Shown piece after piece: positions 21,391-31,649 of a stretch of 64,000 nucleotides of DNA. The position numbers and the translations under genes were made by a program. Position 1 is the stretch's first letter. Each line of letters begins with the position of its first letter. Origin of the DNA: Tupaia tana. Lineage: Eukaryota > Chordata > Mammalia > Scandentia > Tupaiidae. Under the pieces are notes generated by a model. The model was not told where the DNA came from and made no database searches. It saw nothing but the letters and a program-made list of their open reading frames with translations. The DNA lies in contig JAKSZU010000011.1 in assembly GCA_026018925.1 (NCBI GenBank), positions 39,668,641 to 39,732,640 of the forward strand, given 5' to 3'.

Positions 21391-21516
21391 GCCTTTGTTT
21401 ACTTAAACATGTGCCTAATCACCTCAATGTTCTGTGAGACGGATTTTTGGCTTACCTCAATCACTATTTTATTTGCTCAAATGAACGGAAAAGACAGTGA
21501 AAAAAGCATGCTAAGA

Positions 21517-21775
21517 AGGGCCAGCAGGTGGCGTGGTGGTTAAGGCACTGGACTCCTACATAGCCGACCACTGTGTCTCTGATCGACTGGGTTGAAAATC
21601 ATGCCAGAATGCCAGACACAAAAATCTAAAGAGGAGAATGAAGAAGGGATTATGGTGTGGCCATTCCCCGTGAGAGGTGATTTTTCACTTTCCCTCTCTG
21701 TTAAAGAACACATTGAAGAAGCTTTTCTCTGTCTCTCTTTGGCAGGTGCACGCATACTACAGCAAAAAAGGGGAA
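21517..21775 (+). mobile_element. tRNA-derived SINE, type A/C
   Basis: GGGCCAGCAGGTGGCGTGG head, partly rearranged B-box region, body with CTAAAGAGGAGAATG, and CT block. An extra stretch near 21,695-21,720 interrupts the CT region. It ends in an A run. Confidence 0.85.
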
Positions 21776-21782
21776 GAGGGGA

Positions 21783-22018
21783 AGGGACCAGTGATGGTGA
21801 AACAGTAAAACTCCACACTCTGAGAGGCTGACCCACATGGGAATGGTGCTGATTCACATTTGGAAACTTCCCTGAGTATGTTGGGCACGTGTGTGGCCAG
21901 AATCAGCACTATCAGAGGCCGGGGGTGGATTGCAGCATTAACAATCTGGGGTGTGTGTGTGTGTGTTTGTGTGTGTGTGTCCTCTCTTCCTCTCATACAC
22001 TCATGGAATAAGTAAATA
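21783..22018 (+). mobile_element. SINE, type D
   Basis: 'AACTCCACACTCTGAGAGGC', TGACCCACATGGGAATGG, 'GTTGGGCACGTGTGTGG' and a GT-expanded 3' region before CTCATACACTCATGGAAT and an AAAT end. It abuts the preceding SINE. Confidence 0.8.
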
Positions 22019-22063
22019 AAAAAGATCATAAGAAATTGTTTTCTATAATTCTTCCATGTAAAT

Positions 22064-22105
<42 letters not shown>

Positions 22106-22136
22106 CATATATATACACATATATATCCTAAATAGT
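22064..22136. repeat. (TG)n then (TA)n microsatellite
   Basis: A pure TG run of about 40 bp, then TATA/CACA. Confidence 0.95.
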
Positions 22137-22139
22137 AAA

Positions 22140-23354
22140 GAAGGTGGGGTGTTTTTGTACTTTTCATCAGCCAGACAGGGCTGAGCCTGTCTACATATAA
22201 ATAAAGATGCCATGAGGCACAGTTGTCATGATCTGGACTGTGGTTACCGTTGCTAAGGAATCCCCCAAACTCCTTGAGCTGCCTCTGGTCTAAAGGACAT
22301 CTGTTTGATTTAGACCTAGCACACAAACCACAACACTGTTAGGAGGGTTTCAGAACTGCTAAAATTGAAAACAATCTGGTATGTGAATAAATGAACAAGG
22401 ATGGCTCTTTTTTGAAAGAGAAGTGAATATTCTACTTGATGTGTGTTAGGAGATATATTTAGTGAGACAAAAGCCCAGAGTGGAAAGAGCTTTTATCTCA
22501 GAAGTCCTAGAATTGGATTTCTTTGTTGTCCACTTCTTAATCCCCTTCTCTTCTTTTCCTTAAGATTATTTAGAGTAAAAGCAGGGGAATAATATGTTGT
22601 GGATTCAAATGCTGAGGACTGGAAGATAACAAGTGCAAGGGGAGAATCAATGATATCAGAACTGCCAGCTGACATCCATGTCACCTAGATGTGAAGCTAC
22701 CCCATCCCTTGTGTCTCTTCAAAGCAGTGTCTCATTTGAAGGTCACATTGTCTCTAACTTTTAGCTGCCATGTGTTTTTGATGTAAGCAAAAGCAATTAC
22801 TAAGTTTTTATTTTCTTTTTACCATTCTTCACAATTTTAACAGCTAATATGAAATGCCAAACCACCACTAATTGAACATTGATTTTGGAATCAATTAAAC
22901 AGCCGGCTCAGTTAAGAAGAACACATGAAGAAGTTTCATCAACTGTCTGTGTCCCCAGTGGAAATCGCTGTTAAATTTCTCTGGCTGGGTACTAAGTAAT
23001 AATTCACAGCTTTCTTGCGATCCAAAGAACAATTTGCAAGTTTGGCTATTAAGTTTGGAGAGACAACTTTATTATGAAGATTCTAATTCCAGGGTTACCA
23101 CAAGATAAAGTAAGCTATAATTTTGAAGGATAATATAAGTGAAGTTTACTTAAAATATAACCAAAGAAAAATACTTCAGTATGGCTTATCCTTTCTATCC
23201 TTAATCCTATGACATTTATGATCTTTGAGTATCAGACTAAATATTTCACATAGCAATCCTAAGGTGTGGGCTTTCATTCTAAATGAATATTTGTAAAAAA
23301 TGAAGGAAATGATGTTACCAGGGCTCAGACCTGTAAGAGTTTGTCTCCTGATAT
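22140..23354. other. unassigned single-copy DNA
   Basis: No exon or repeat family recognised. The stretch 22,840-23,060 is free of repeat signatures and has homeodomain-like AATTGA/AATCAATTAA motifs. Confidence 0.45.
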
Positions 23355-23367
23355 AGCATGCTATAAC

Positions 23368-23636
23368 ATTTTTTTTTTTTTTGAGTGGTTTTGGCTATAG
23401 GGCCTGTGCACTCACCAGAATGACAGAGAGACAGAAAGTGAGAAATCATCCCCCCACCCCGGGGCGGGGGAGGGGATGGTCATGCCGCAATCCTGTCTCC
23501 TCCGTTCTCCTCTTGGGATCTTGGGCACGCATGCACATGCACCTGGAGTGAGTTTAAGCCACCGAGTCTGGGACTCTAACCACGGTCGACTACATGGGAG
23601 TCCAGCAACATAGCCATTATGCCAACTGTTGGTCCC
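23368..23636 (-). mobile_element. type A SINE, antisense
   Basis: T run, reversed 3' end and a C/G-rich palindrome expanded near 23,451-23,474, then the head. Target-site duplication AGCATGCTRTAAC lies at 23,355-23,367 and 23,637-23,649, with one mismatch. Confidence 0.95.
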
Positions 23637-23714
23637 AGCATGCTGTAACTTCTAATTGTCATACTTAGTTTTTTTTGTTTGTTTGTTTTTTGAGAATCTA
23701 TTTCTATACTCTAT

Positions 23715-23895
23715 ACTGTTTCATGTGAATGATCTCATTTAATGTTCACACATTTATACTTATAGCTACTCCATGCTCTTTCCTAGATGATAAACAAACT
23801 TGAGGCTTAGAGAAGAAAATTAATATCCCTGAGGACACACTGCTAGTGAAAGGTAGAGCAAGATCTCTTAATGAGCCTTTGACTCCACATCCTTC
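23715..23895 (-). mobile_element. MIR-like ancient SINE, antisense
   Basis: TGATCTCATTTAATGTTCAC, 'GATAAACAAACTTGAGGCTT', 'GAGGACACACTGCTAGTGAA' and 'AGGTAGAGCAAGATC' are the reversed MIR core. Confidence 0.7.
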
Positions 23896-25270
23896 ACTCT
23901 CACTGACCATAGACTATACCACTACTTTGTCTGTATGTGATAATAACATTTATAGAGAGTATTATTCGTCATAGAACGGTTATGTGAACACTGATAAGTG
24001 ATGAGGAGGGTTAGGTGGATGGAAGCTCATATATATTGCCATTCAGCCCTGACAAGGACATAGGAAAGTGAGCCAAATTCCCTGGAGAACTGTGGTTCTT
24101 CTCTGTTTTAGGATGAGGGGCTATGTGGTGGAAGGGATGGGCCAAACATGGTCTGGAATTTTCCAGTGACCTCTATTCTGTTTCTTCATGTTGTTTACTT
24201 TAGGGGTTATCAAAGACATATAGCACCATGTGAAATAGAGAGGAATTGAAGCAGACTTTGCCCACGCCACATAATTCCAGAATGAAAAAGAAAGTTCCTC
24301 TTTTGGTTCAGGCCTGCTAAGTATGTCAATAAAGTGTATACAGAGTTTTCTACATAAAAACATCCTTGATAGTTAATGTCTATGGCATTACCTTTGCACG
24401 AGAGAGAAGAAAGCTGCAGTAAAAACAAACTAAACCAGTGCCTAGTGCTTGTCCCTTAAATGAGCCAGGCAATAGGGGATTCGAGAGTTTAGATGACCAT
24501 GCATATTCTAAAGGCAGGAGGCTGACAGATGCCAATAATACCAGAATAATCTAAAAGTGTTTATTAATTGATAATGTTAAACAATCTTTTCTATTTTTTT
24601 AGTACCCATTAAAAATGGGTTCCCTCCAACACACAAACACGCACACACATAGGCTGAAACAGCATCCAAAGAACTGTAGAGAAGTCATGAATAATCTCCC
24701 CAAAGCAGACATTTCACTTGATGTATGCATGAGAGTTCATGAGGAAATGAAATGAGGGAGAAAAATGTCTCTTCTTGTTTGAATATATAAGAAAATTAGG
24801 TTGTGACCTACAAATTTTGCTCAAATGCTTGAAACGCCCAAGAGCCTATTTGTAGAGAAAAGGCAATGGTAACAGGTTATTTATTACTATTACCCAGAAT
24901 GATTGCACAAGAACACAAACCAATGATTAAATTTACTAATTGAGCATCATCATACACTGTTACTACACTTAGTCATTTGAAAGAATGGTTGCATGAAACT
25001 CTCACCTTGTGCCATGGATAGCTGGAGTCCGATAAGAACCCTTTGAGTTTTTACTAGATGTTTTTTATTTTTTTAGGTGATCTCAAATAGTCATTTGAGT
25101 GCAAAAATGTCAACTTGGCAAACTGTTTTGATTCTCTTGATAGTTTAAAGTCGATGATAGTTAAAGAATTTATTTAGATACTTCTTGGTGTACAGAATGG
25201 CTTACCACTTGATTAAAGCCTGAAGAAACCATAGAAAACACAATACCTTCAAGATGCCAAAATTATAAAA
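23896..25270. other. unassigned single-copy DNA
   Basis: No exon or repeat family recognised. A short AC tract lies near 24,630-24,650. Confidence 0.5.
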
Positions 25271-25289
25271 TAAATACTTCAACATACTA

Positions 25290-25850
25290 GATAATTAGAA
25301 CAATAACAAATACTTGTTAAGTATCACAAATGCACCAGACACAATGCTAATAAAACAATAACAAATACTTATTAAATTCTGCAAATGCATCAGACACAAT
25401 GGGATTGATTTTAGCACATTTGTTTACCTAATTTCACAATACTACTATAACATAAAGAGTATTAATGGGGACCAGCAGTTAGCATAATGGCTATGTTGCT
25501 GGACTCCCATGTAGTTGACCGCGGTTCGAGTCCCAGACCTGCTGGCTTAAACTCATGCTGGGCGCATGTGTGTGCATGCCCAAGATCCTGAGAGGAGAAT
25601 GGAGGAGAAGGGGTTGCAATGTGGCCATCCCCCCTGGGCAGTGATTTTTCGCTTTCTGTCTCTCTGTCTCTCTCTGTCTTTCTGGTAAGTGCATGCGCCC
25701 TATAGCAAAAACCTCTCCAAAAACAAAAAAAGAGTATTACTGACCTTATTGTACCATGGAGGAAACTGAGACGGGTGATATGAACGTGTACAAGACCACA
25801 CGGCTGGTAAGCAGTAGATTCCTGATTGACTAAAGATCTTCCAGTTCAAG
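25290..25850 (-). mobile_element. MIR-like SINE with 55-bp tandem duplication, split by a SINE
   Basis: Reversed MIR motifs lie both left (CATCAGACACAATGGGATTG) and right (ATGGAGGAAACTGAGACG, CACACGGCTGGTAAGCAG) of the type A SINE at 25,465. On the left a ~55-bp unit starting CAATAACAAATACTT occurs at 25,301 and again at 25,356. Confidence 0.65.
25465..25728 (+). mobile_element. type A SINE
   Basis: Full length, with a head showing TTAGCATAATGG and GGTTCGAGTCC. Target-site duplication AAAGAGTATTA lies at 25,454-25,464 and 25,729-25,739, within MIR sequence. Confidence 0.95.
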
Positions 25851-25859
25851 AGCTTGTAT

Positions 25860-26423
25860 TCTTAAACAGTAAACTGATTTGAGTATGTTCTTCTCCTTGG
25901 AGGAAAAGACTTAGAAAGAGAAATTCTCTATCAACTCTAAAATGCCATACCTCAAATTCAATTCCACAATGCTTGAAAATCATCTGCGATCAAAGTGCCC
26001 TCCTAAACTAAATCAGTGTTTGACAAAAATTAGTCATGGATTATTATTTATGAGTCATATTTCAAGGGATTTTATTTATAAAGTAACAAAAAAAATCTAT
26101 GTTATGATGTCAATTATCCTATGAGAGAGAGTAGAAGCCAGTGTATTTTTAAATTCTTAAATGTTCCTCCAAAGGACAGCTTAAAGTCATAGGTATAGAG
26201 AAAATGAATAAGATTATCATTTTGCTTGGTATATAATGTCAGGAAAATTGCTTAACCTTTCTAGACTTATTTCCTTATGGGCACACATACACACACACAC
26301 ATGCGCGTGCACGCCTCTTATTCTATTGTCGAACAATGTTGTGAGACTGACATAATTGTCAGTGAAAGGGAGTTCTGCTACCAGAAACGATAAAATAAGT
26401 ATTTTGGAACTACCCTGCCTGAT

Positions 26424-26462
<39 letters not shown>

Positions 26463-26820
26463 TCTGAATTTAAAAAGTCTACTCTACAGCATTTTAGCAT
26501 GCTAATAAGATCATGAGGAATGTCTAGATGAAGATGCTGGAGACAAAGAAACCCAGAGAAGTAAGCTCAATACTTGAGCTACCTTTTCCCAACAGCACAC
26601 GCACATTTTGGAAGAGACAGCTGAGGAACTGAACAAGTTGTGGACAGATTTTGTGCAGATAAGGAGATAAGATTGCAGCTCACTCCCCCTGTAATTTTGG
26701 GTGAAGAATGCTGAAGTTTACATGCCAGTAGTAAAGACGAGCCAGAACAAGACTGGCCTTTACAGGAACTGAAGCTCACATTAGATAAAGGAAATCTGTG
26801 ATTCTAATGCACTGAACACA
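25860..26820. other. unassigned single-copy DNA with microsatellites
   Basis: It holds a short CA tract near 26,285-26,300 and the GA tract listed separately. No exon recognised. Confidence 0.5.
26424..26460. repeat. (GA)n microsatellite
   Basis: Pure AG repeat of about 37 bp. Confidence 0.95.
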
Positions 26821-26919
26821 AGGATTCTGACTGGAGTAGAGCAGGGTTTCTGAGGCACTAGAAGCACTTTCATCTCTGGCCTGGGGGTAATTGCAAGTTA
26901 CCTCATGATTGGTCATTGA

Positions 26920-27000
26920 TCTGTGCACTTACGATTTGTATGCATCTCTGTACTGGTTTTATGTTTCAATAAAAACTCTTTAAAACAGTCATTTTTAAGG
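26920..27000 (+). mobile_element. ancient L1 3' end (weak)
   Basis: 'GATCTGTGCACTTACGATTT' then 'TATGTTTCAATAAAAACTC' resembles an L1M 3' terminus with its polyadenylation signal. Confidence 0.35.
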
Positions 27001-27276
27001 AAAAAAAAAGTACTCCCTTTGGTATGTTAGAGGTTTATGTTTTCTTCCTATTTTCAGGAATTTTGTCAGTAACATATATCCCATAAAGGTCATATCTTCT
27101 ATAACAAACTTTTAAATACAAACAATACATAGGACAATCAAAATGTGTCCTGAAACCCAGAATTGTGTAATACTGGACTAAGAGTTCCGCTTTTGTCTGT
27201 AATGTAGCCACACTATTAAAATGATACAAAGGAGAAGGCAGGAGATGGAAGACTGTATTCTCTACTTCTAGGTGAT
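27001..27276. other. unassigned single-copy DNA
   Basis: Nothing recognised. Confidence 0.5.
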
Positions 27277-27447
27277 GAAAGAGAGGCACAGAGAAGAAGA
27301 AGAGAGGGAGAAGGAGAAGAGAAAGAGAAGAAAGAGGCAGAGGAAGAGTAAGAAGAGGAAAAGGAGGAGGGAGAGAGAAAGGAAAAAAAGAAAAAAAGAG
27401 GGAGGAAGGAAGGGAAGAATGGAGGAAAGAAGAGGAAAGAAAAAATC
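27277..27447. repeat. polypurine (GA-rich) tract
   Basis: About 170 bp almost purely A and G on the + strand, with only scattered C or T. The Lys/Arg/Glu-only open frame across it is a composition artefact. Confidence 0.95.
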
Positions 27448-27679
27448 TTTGGAAAACAGGTCCCTATAGCACTTTATTTTCAGGAAAATGCCTAGGCTGT
27501 CAGTATCTCCATTTCTAAAACCTTCTCAAGACTCTGCCTTCCTGCTGGAGGCTCATACCAAGTTCAAATCCTGATGTTTAGGAATCCTATTAAACACAAT
27601 TCTTTAAGATGAAAGCCTCTTACCAAAGTTTCTGGAATGCAACAATATCATAAATTTATTTTCCTATTTAAAGTGTTTG

Positions 27680-27906
27680 TTTTGGGCACAGGAAGCAGTG
27701 CAACTATAAAATGTGACGCTCTGAGAGACTGACCCATACAGGAAGTTCTGATTTTATTTCCAGAGATTTCTTTTAGTATGCTGGGCATACACATGCCCAT
27801 GATCTGGGGCTGGCGGAGGCTGAATGTGGATCAGAGCATCAAGACCCTGTCAGGGTGCTCTTTCTCTTCCTTCACTCTTGGATGAAATAAAGACATTTAA
27901 ACTTTT
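27680..27906 (+). mobile_element. SINE, type D
   Basis: GGGCACAGGAAGCAGTGC head, ACGCTCTGAGAGACTGACCC, CCATGATCTGGGGCTGGC, 'CAAGACCCTGTCAGGG', CT block and ATGAAATAAAG end. Flanking repeat TTTAAAGTGTTKG at 27,667-27,679 and 27,907-27,919, one mismatch. Confidence 0.88.
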
Positions 27907-28158
27907 TTTAAAGTGTTGGTCTTTCTGATGTTTAAATAATCAGATACAGTCAAGACACGAATGATCTAATATCCTAGAAGAACTTAATGTGATGTAGAAA
28001 AGATATGCCAACTATTTCTACCACTCGAAAGAACCAGATGAGAAGACTTCCTTCTTTTTTCTCACATCCAAGATTCTATCAATTTTTATTCAATTGAAAC
28101 TGTCAATTTTTTTGTTTGTTTTTTAGCACATAACTCTGTGCTTTTAGAAGATAGTATT

Positions 28159-28418
28159 TTTTTTTTTTTTTTGGAGAGGTTTTTGCTATAGGGCACGTTT
28201 GCTCGCCAGACAGAGAGAGATAGAGAGACAGAAAGCGAGAAGTCATCCCCCAGGGGGGATGGCCACACCACAATCCCCTCTCCTCCATTCTCCTCTCGAG
28301 ATCTTGGGCACGCACACACACGCGCCCGGCGTGAGTTTTAAGCCATCGGGTCAAGGATACAAACCACGGTCAACTATATGGGAGTCCAGAGACAGCCATT
28401 ATGCTAACTGCTGGTCCC
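28159..28418 (-). mobile_element. type A SINE, antisense
   Basis: Young-looking copy. Target-site duplication AGAAGATAGYATT lies at 28,146-28,158 and 28,419-28,431, one mismatch. Confidence 0.95.
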
Positions 28419-28439
28419 AGAAGATAGCATTCTTAAAAG

Positions 28440-28560
28440 CTTTGAACATGGTGTTTGGAAACCAGACAAAGTTAAGTCCACACACTGGCTCTGCAGTTAT
28501 TCTACTTTGAGACATCAGGCAAGCCACATCACATTCCCAGTCTGTTAGATATACTAACAC
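28440..28560 (+). mobile_element. MIR-like fragment (weak)
   Basis: 'CACTGGCTCTGCAGTTATTC' and 'GACATCAGGCAAGCCACATC' fit the MIR core at low identity. Confidence 0.35.
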
Positions 28561-28917
28561 AGACTTCTTTGTGTTTTTCACTCAGTACAGAGACTCGAAC
28601 ATGAGACATCTCAGCAAAGGCTATTTTCTTGGCTTTTATTTTCCTTTTTCATTTTTTTAAGAGTGTGTTTATCAGTGGCTGTGCTGCTGTATACCAAACC
28701 AATCAGATGACCTGCCCAATATAAATTTTGAATTATGCTTAAACCATGTTTGTGTTACATTTAAATAAAAGTGAAGATCCAGAATTTTGGAATCAGGGTT
28801 AGGTGGGCTGCATGATGACCGAGACTGGCTTCACATTTTCCTCAGCTTGAATAAATTTTATAAAGGCTTCTTCCTGACTCTATGTCCTGACCTCCCTTTT
28901 CTTAGAGCATTAACTTT
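28561..28917. other. unassigned single-copy DNA
   Basis: Nothing recognised. Confidence 0.5.
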
Positions 28918-28933
28918 AAGAAACTTACCATTG

Positions 28934-29208
28934 GGGGACCAGCAGTTAGCGTAATGGCTATGTCGCTGGACTCCCACGTAGTCGACCGCGGTTCGAGTCC
29001 CGGACCCGGTGGCTTAAACTCATGCCGGGCACGTGTGCGTGCGTGCCCAAGATCCCGAGAGGAGAATGGAGGAGAAGGGATTGCGGCGTGGCCATCCCCC
29101 CTGGGGGGTGATTTCCTGCTTTCTATCTCTCTGTCTCTCTCTGTCTGTCTGGCAAGCGCACGCGCCCTATAGCAAAAACCTCTCCAAAAAAAGAAAAAAA
29201 AAAAGAAA
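28934..29208 (+). mobile_element. type A SINE, first of a tandem pair (reference copy)
   Basis: This is the best example of the young family. Order: GACCAGCAG start, A box TTAGCGTAATGG (about 28,947-28,958), B box GGTTCGAGTCC (about 28,990-29,000), body GTGCGTGCGTGCCCAAGATC, the hairpin-like CCCCCCTGGGGGG, CT block, GGCAAGCGCACGCGCCCTAT, AGCAAAAACCTCTCC and an A-rich tail. The two boxes at tRNA-like spacing imply Pol III transcription. The source tRNA is not clear to me. Flanked by AAGAAACTTACCATTG at 28,918-28,933 and 29,209-29,224. Confidence 0.97.
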
Positions 29209-29224
29209 AAGAAACTTACCATTG

Positions 29225-29496
29225 GGAACCAGCAGTTAGCGTAATGGCTATGTCGCTGGACTCCTAGTCGACCGCGGTTCGCGTCTCGGACCCGGTGGCT
29301 TACAACTCACGCTGGGCGCGTGTGCGTGCATGCCCAAGATCCCGAGAGGAGAATGGAGGAGAAGGGATTGCGGCGTGACCATCCCCCCTGGGGGGTGATT
29401 TCTCGCTTTCTGTCTGTCTCTATGTCTCTCTCTGTCTGTCTGGCGAGCGCACGTGCCCTATAGCGAAAAACCTCTCCAAAAAAAAAAAAAAAAAAA
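29225..29496 (+). mobile_element. type A SINE, second of a tandem pair
   Basis: A separate subcopy: it lacks 'CCACG' in the loop and has its own substitutions (GCGTCTCGG after the B box), so it is not a simple duplication of the first. It ends in about 20 As, followed by a third AAGAAACTTACCATTG at 29,497-29,512. Confidence 0.97.
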
Positions 29497-29590
29497 AAGA
29501 AACTTACCATTGTAAATCCTCTCTCTGACCTTTTGAGTAGTAGATTATTTTAGAACTTAATACATTTTATACATTTATTCATACACACAT

Positions 29591-29593
<3 letters not shown>

Positions 29594-29683
<90 letters not shown>

Positions 29684-29698
29684 TATACATATATATTT
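29594..29698. repeat. (TA)n/(CA)n microsatellite
   Basis: About 100 bp of mostly alternating TA with a CA segment near the right end. Confidence 0.95.
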
Positions 29699-29700
29699 AT

Positions 29701-29745
29701 ATGGGAGTCCAGCAGCTTAACCACTATGCCACCTGCTTCTCCAGG
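29701..29745 (-). mobile_element. SINE head remnant, antisense
   Basis: ATGGGAGTCCAGCAGCTTAA and CCACTATGCCACCTGCTTC are the reversed SINE 5' end. The rest of the copy is missing, perhaps replaced by the adjoining microsatellite. Confidence 0.75.
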
Positions 29746-30150
29746 AAACTATTTCTTTAAAATGTTACCAACCAGTGCTTTAACCACAACACTTAACTCA
29801 CTCCAAGTGGTAGACTACTGTCTGCCTTGAAAATAAAGAGAAACTTTATTTTTCATCTGAGTAAAGCTAATTAGCAAACACAGGTTGCCTTTGATCCCAT
29901 TGAAGAGCTGGGTCTCTCCACTTGCTCTGGGCTCTCTCCCCTATTGCAGTAAATGGTATCAAAATGAAATCAACTTCTGTCTGCTTATTTTTTCCACTAT
30001 GGTTTTCTTAACAAGAACAACATGTGTGTGTGTGTGTATGTGTGTGTGTGTAAATATATATACAAATATATTTATGACATATATGTTTATAATTTATTCA
30101 TATCTGTATACCTGTAAGTTTATCAGCATTTCTGGTACAGAAAAACTATA
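29746..30150. other. unassigned DNA with a (TG)n tract
   Basis: A TG microsatellite lies near 30,022-30,051. Nothing else recognised. Confidence 0.5.
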
Positions 30151-30164
30151 AAACATAAAGTTGA

Positions 30165-30293
30165 CGGGCCAGTAGGGGGCCTGATAGTTGGTGCTGGGTT
30201 CCCACATGGCCAGTCACAGTTCAAGTCCCAGAACTGGTAGCTTGAAAACACGAGAAACAAGTAGATAAATAAATAAATGTTAAAAAAAATAAA
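30165..30293 (+). mobile_element. SINE lacking its CT block
   Basis: GGGCCAGTAGGGGGCCTG head and B box GTTCAAGTCCC, then CTTGAAAACACGAG passes directly to an AAAT/A-rich tail. Flanking repeat AAACATAAWGTTGA at 30,151-30,164 and 30,294-30,307, one mismatch, shows a complete insertion event. Confidence 0.85.
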
Positions 30294-30307
30294 AAACATA
30301 ATGTTGA

Positions 30308-31470
30308 AGAAAGAGCACAAAGTATAACTCATGAATACATCATCGATCCAATGTTTCAGTGAGTTGATAAAGGAGTCAAGAAATACTAAATAAAGTAAGA
30401 GAATTGGGAGTTAGTACATTTTTCCCATCATAGATCAGAGTCAATTCTCTCTTCTCCTCCCCCACCTTTAATTTACTCTTCACTACTTCATTCTACTTAC
30501 TTCCAAGGTTTAATGTAAAGGGTATTTGAAAATAAATAAACATACATAGGACATGGACAAACAATCCAAGTGAAAAACATAACCATTAGGAACAAACCAT
30601 TCACTATGTGACTCACTCGGTGTTCAGCACCTTAAGCAGGATCGGCTCTACTGTTTTGAACAGTGATGGAAATTTTCTTTGCCCTTCCTTTAACACATTT
30701 CTTAGGGAAGTGCTGATCTTCATCCAAAAGAAGAGCTCAGTTCTGCTTACTAAGCACAGGTAACCTCAGCCACCTCTGATATATCTGTTTGCACAATTGC
30801 TTTCAGCTGGAATACTGTCATGAATATCTTCCAACACACTTTTCTTCCTAGGAAACTATGCATTAATAATTAGTGAGCTACACCTGTTCCCTCTGTCACA
30901 TCTGATTCATTATTTTCATAACAGGAACCTACCAACAGACTGTGCAGGAATCAGAGTCTTACTTTTCATTTTTTTATATGACTCGGTTAAATCCTTCACT
31001 AAGCAGACAGGGCTGTATCTAATATCTGTGGGATGTTGTGGCTTTAAAAAAAAAAGAGGTAGAAATCAATGCCTGTTTGTTCAATAACAGGGCAAAAGAG
31101 AAAGGAACACGTTTGCAAACAGCAGGTGAGGCTTTCAATTTGGAAAGCAATCAGAGTATCAGTTGTCTGCCTTCAAGGGCAGAACTCACAGGTATATACC
31201 AATACAGGGGAGGAGATTCGAATGTAGCTCTTCTTTATTTTGTGATTTATGCATTCACAAAGACATTTCTGACAATCCTGCGTATGTTTTGATTCTGTAA
31301 GCTTATGCAGGGAGGCTCAACTTTGATTCTTATCAGTCTGCCTAGAGTTGTTGCTTGTTTGTGAGTATATCTTAGGAAAAAATATTCAAATTTGCTTTTT
31401 AATAGAAAGGTGTGAATTTAAAATTATGGGCATATATTAGTTCTATAAAAAATAGCCCACATCACCTTTA
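30308..31470. other. unassigned single-copy DNA
   Basis: No exon or repeat family recognised. Confidence 0.5.
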
Positions 31471-31475
31471 GAGTT

Positions 31476-31545
31476 CTTATTATTTGCCAGGCATTGTAGC
31501 AGGCACTGAGAACACAGGTTTTGCCCCTGAGAAATATCAATGACT
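31476..31545 (-). mobile_element. L2-like fragment, antisense (weak)
   Basis: ATTTGCCAGGCATTGTAGC, 'AGGCACTGAGAACACAGG' is the reversed L2 3' motif. Confidence 0.45.
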
Positions 31546-31649
31546 CATTCTTAGAAGTCAAACTTGAATAAGGATTACAATCCAGAAGAATGGAATCTTA
31601 TATAGAATGAAAATATAATCCTACATATAAAGAAAAACATTCCAGAAAC

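Noticed and set aside
21757-22326. A 189-codon minus-strand open frame, the longest in the window
   Set aside because: It spans two SINEs and a TG microsatellite (a run of T-H codons) and shows no domain. Chance frame.
27272-27469. A Lys/Arg/Glu-rich open frame resembling a basic nuclear protein
   Set aside because: It is a direct product of the polypurine tract.
28940-29005. A tRNA gene
   Set aside because: The A and B boxes are tRNA-like, but the arms do not fold into a full cloverleaf and the unit continues into a SINE body and A tail in about thirty places.
28902-29222. Recurrent open frames of 60-130 codons with shared protein motifs (for example HAAIPSPPFSSRDLGHART)
   Set aside because: The same peptide pattern appears wherever a type A SINE lies, on either strand. 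It is the translated SINE, not a gene family.
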